From an uncultured Pelagibacteraceae bacterium (GTDB taxonomy: Bacteria; Pseudomonadota; Alphaproteobacteria; Pelagibacterales; Pelagibacteraceae): 64,000 bases of DNA. Location of the stretch: NCBI GenBank assembly GCA_902633125.1, contig CACPEZ010000001.1:124001-188000 (forward strand), written 5' to 3'. Both the position numbers and the translations under genes were made by a program. This document shows positions 63,740 through 64,000 of this stretch, piece after piece. How positions within the stretch are numbered: position 1 is the first letter of the stretch; each line of letters begins with the position of its first letter. The notes under the pieces are model-generated. The model had not been told where the DNA came from, searched no databases, and saw nothing but the letters and a program-made list of their open reading frames with translations.

Positions 63740-64000
63740 TTAAAATATTAGTGGTGCAATGTAGAGTTTCATACACATTTCTATGAACCATATCAACAAA
63801 AGAAGTACGATAGGAGAAATATCAAAAGCACCAAGGTTAGGTAAAAATCTTCTTATTCTCATTAAAATCGGTTCTGTCATTTTATAAGTGAAATCTAATA
63901 TTAAATATACAAACCGATTGCTTGTATTTAGTACATTAAAAGCGACCAACCAACTTATAACAACATTGGCAATTACAACATATGAATAAAGTTTTAAAAT
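63740..64000 (-). CDS. yggT: YggT family membrane protein, 5' end outside the window
   Basis: The frame is open to the window edge. Codons upstream of the TTG at 63949 continue the protein (ILKLYSYVVIANVVISWLVA), so at least 86 residues are visible and the true start lies beyond 64000. The helix with ISW, the NRFVYLILDFTYKMTEPIL linker, IRRFLPNLGAFDISPIV and a second helix are typical of YggT. Such proteins are linked to osmotic or potassium tolerance and to division-plane functions. It is co-directional with folD. Confidence 0.88.
   Translation of the reverse strand: MLKLYSYVVIANVVISWLVAFNVLNTSNRFVYLILDFTYKMTEPILMRIRRFLPNLGAFDISPIVLLLLIWFIEMCMKLYIAPLIF

Overview
The window is strongly AT-rich and very densely packed. 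Most neighbours overlap by 1-17 bases or are separated by a few tens of bases, and no gap between genes exceeds about 170 bases. Gene content and protein sequences point to a streamlined marine alphaproteobacterium of the SAR11 clade (Pelagibacterales, 'Candidatus Pelagibacter'-like). The main evidence is a DMSP demethylase DmdA with its thioester partners, very short intergenic regions, TRAP and glycerol-type ABC uptake systems, and an alphaproteobacterial set of small genes (DUF2794, HspQ, YggT). This assignment is inferred from recognition, not from a search. No IS element, prophage, CRISPR array, tRNA or rRNA was seen.

Region 1 (1-15.2 kb, all minus strand) reads as one long gene train: ffh, rpsP, trmD, rplS (SRP and ribosome), leuC-leuD-leuB (leucine), dmdC-dmdB-dmdA (demethylation of DMSP and activation and oxidation of methylmercaptopropionate), asd, and sdhC-D-A-B (succinate dehydrogenase). 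Both membrane anchors of this SDH appear to have lost the heme b ligands. A compact, heavily self-complementary element fills the gap between ffh and the divergent dapF-ftsY pair.

Region 2 (17-24.7 kb) holds a small secreted hypothetical, an alpha/beta hydrolase, a DMT permease and an MFS permease on the minus strand. Facing away from them is a plus-strand trio: a gamma-glutamyltransferase-family protein without signal peptide, an oxalyl-CoA-synthetase-like ligase and a ketopantoate-reductase-like enzyme.

Region 3 (24.7-43.6 kb, minus) is a nutrient-uptake and hydroxy-acid region. It has a TakP-type TRAP system whose large subunit carries a long coiled-coil tail, an amidase, a GlpSTPQV-like ABC importer with two unlike ATPases, a Zn alcohol dehydrogenase, a D-2-hydroxyacid dehydrogenase, a GlcD-type FAD oxidase, an aminotransferase and two tandem FMN L-2-hydroxyacid oxidases. 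Hairpin attenuators follow both solute-binding-protein genes, which would favour high binding-protein expression.

Region 4 (43.6-50.5 kb) contains a PagL-like lipid A deacylase, the cytochrome c maturation operon ccmCDEFGH, hspQ, yciB, a DUF2794 gene and a Bax-inhibitor-1 family protein. A strand-specific hairpin with a pyrimidine-rich, anti-Shine-Dalgarno-like loop lies between hspQ and ccmC.

Region 5 (50.5-64 kb) contains an aldo/keto reductase, an IalB-like protein, argG and two photolyase-family genes that face each other. One looks circularly permuted. The other is a CryPro-type protein that lacks most FeS-cluster cysteines and is translationally coupled to a 42-residue DUF2256 zinc-ribbon gene. 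Then come an SDR, a PQQ-type sugar dehydrogenase, a metallo-beta-lactamase-fold hydrolase, the divergent tesA / ybbA-ybbP set, folD, and yggT cut by the window edge.
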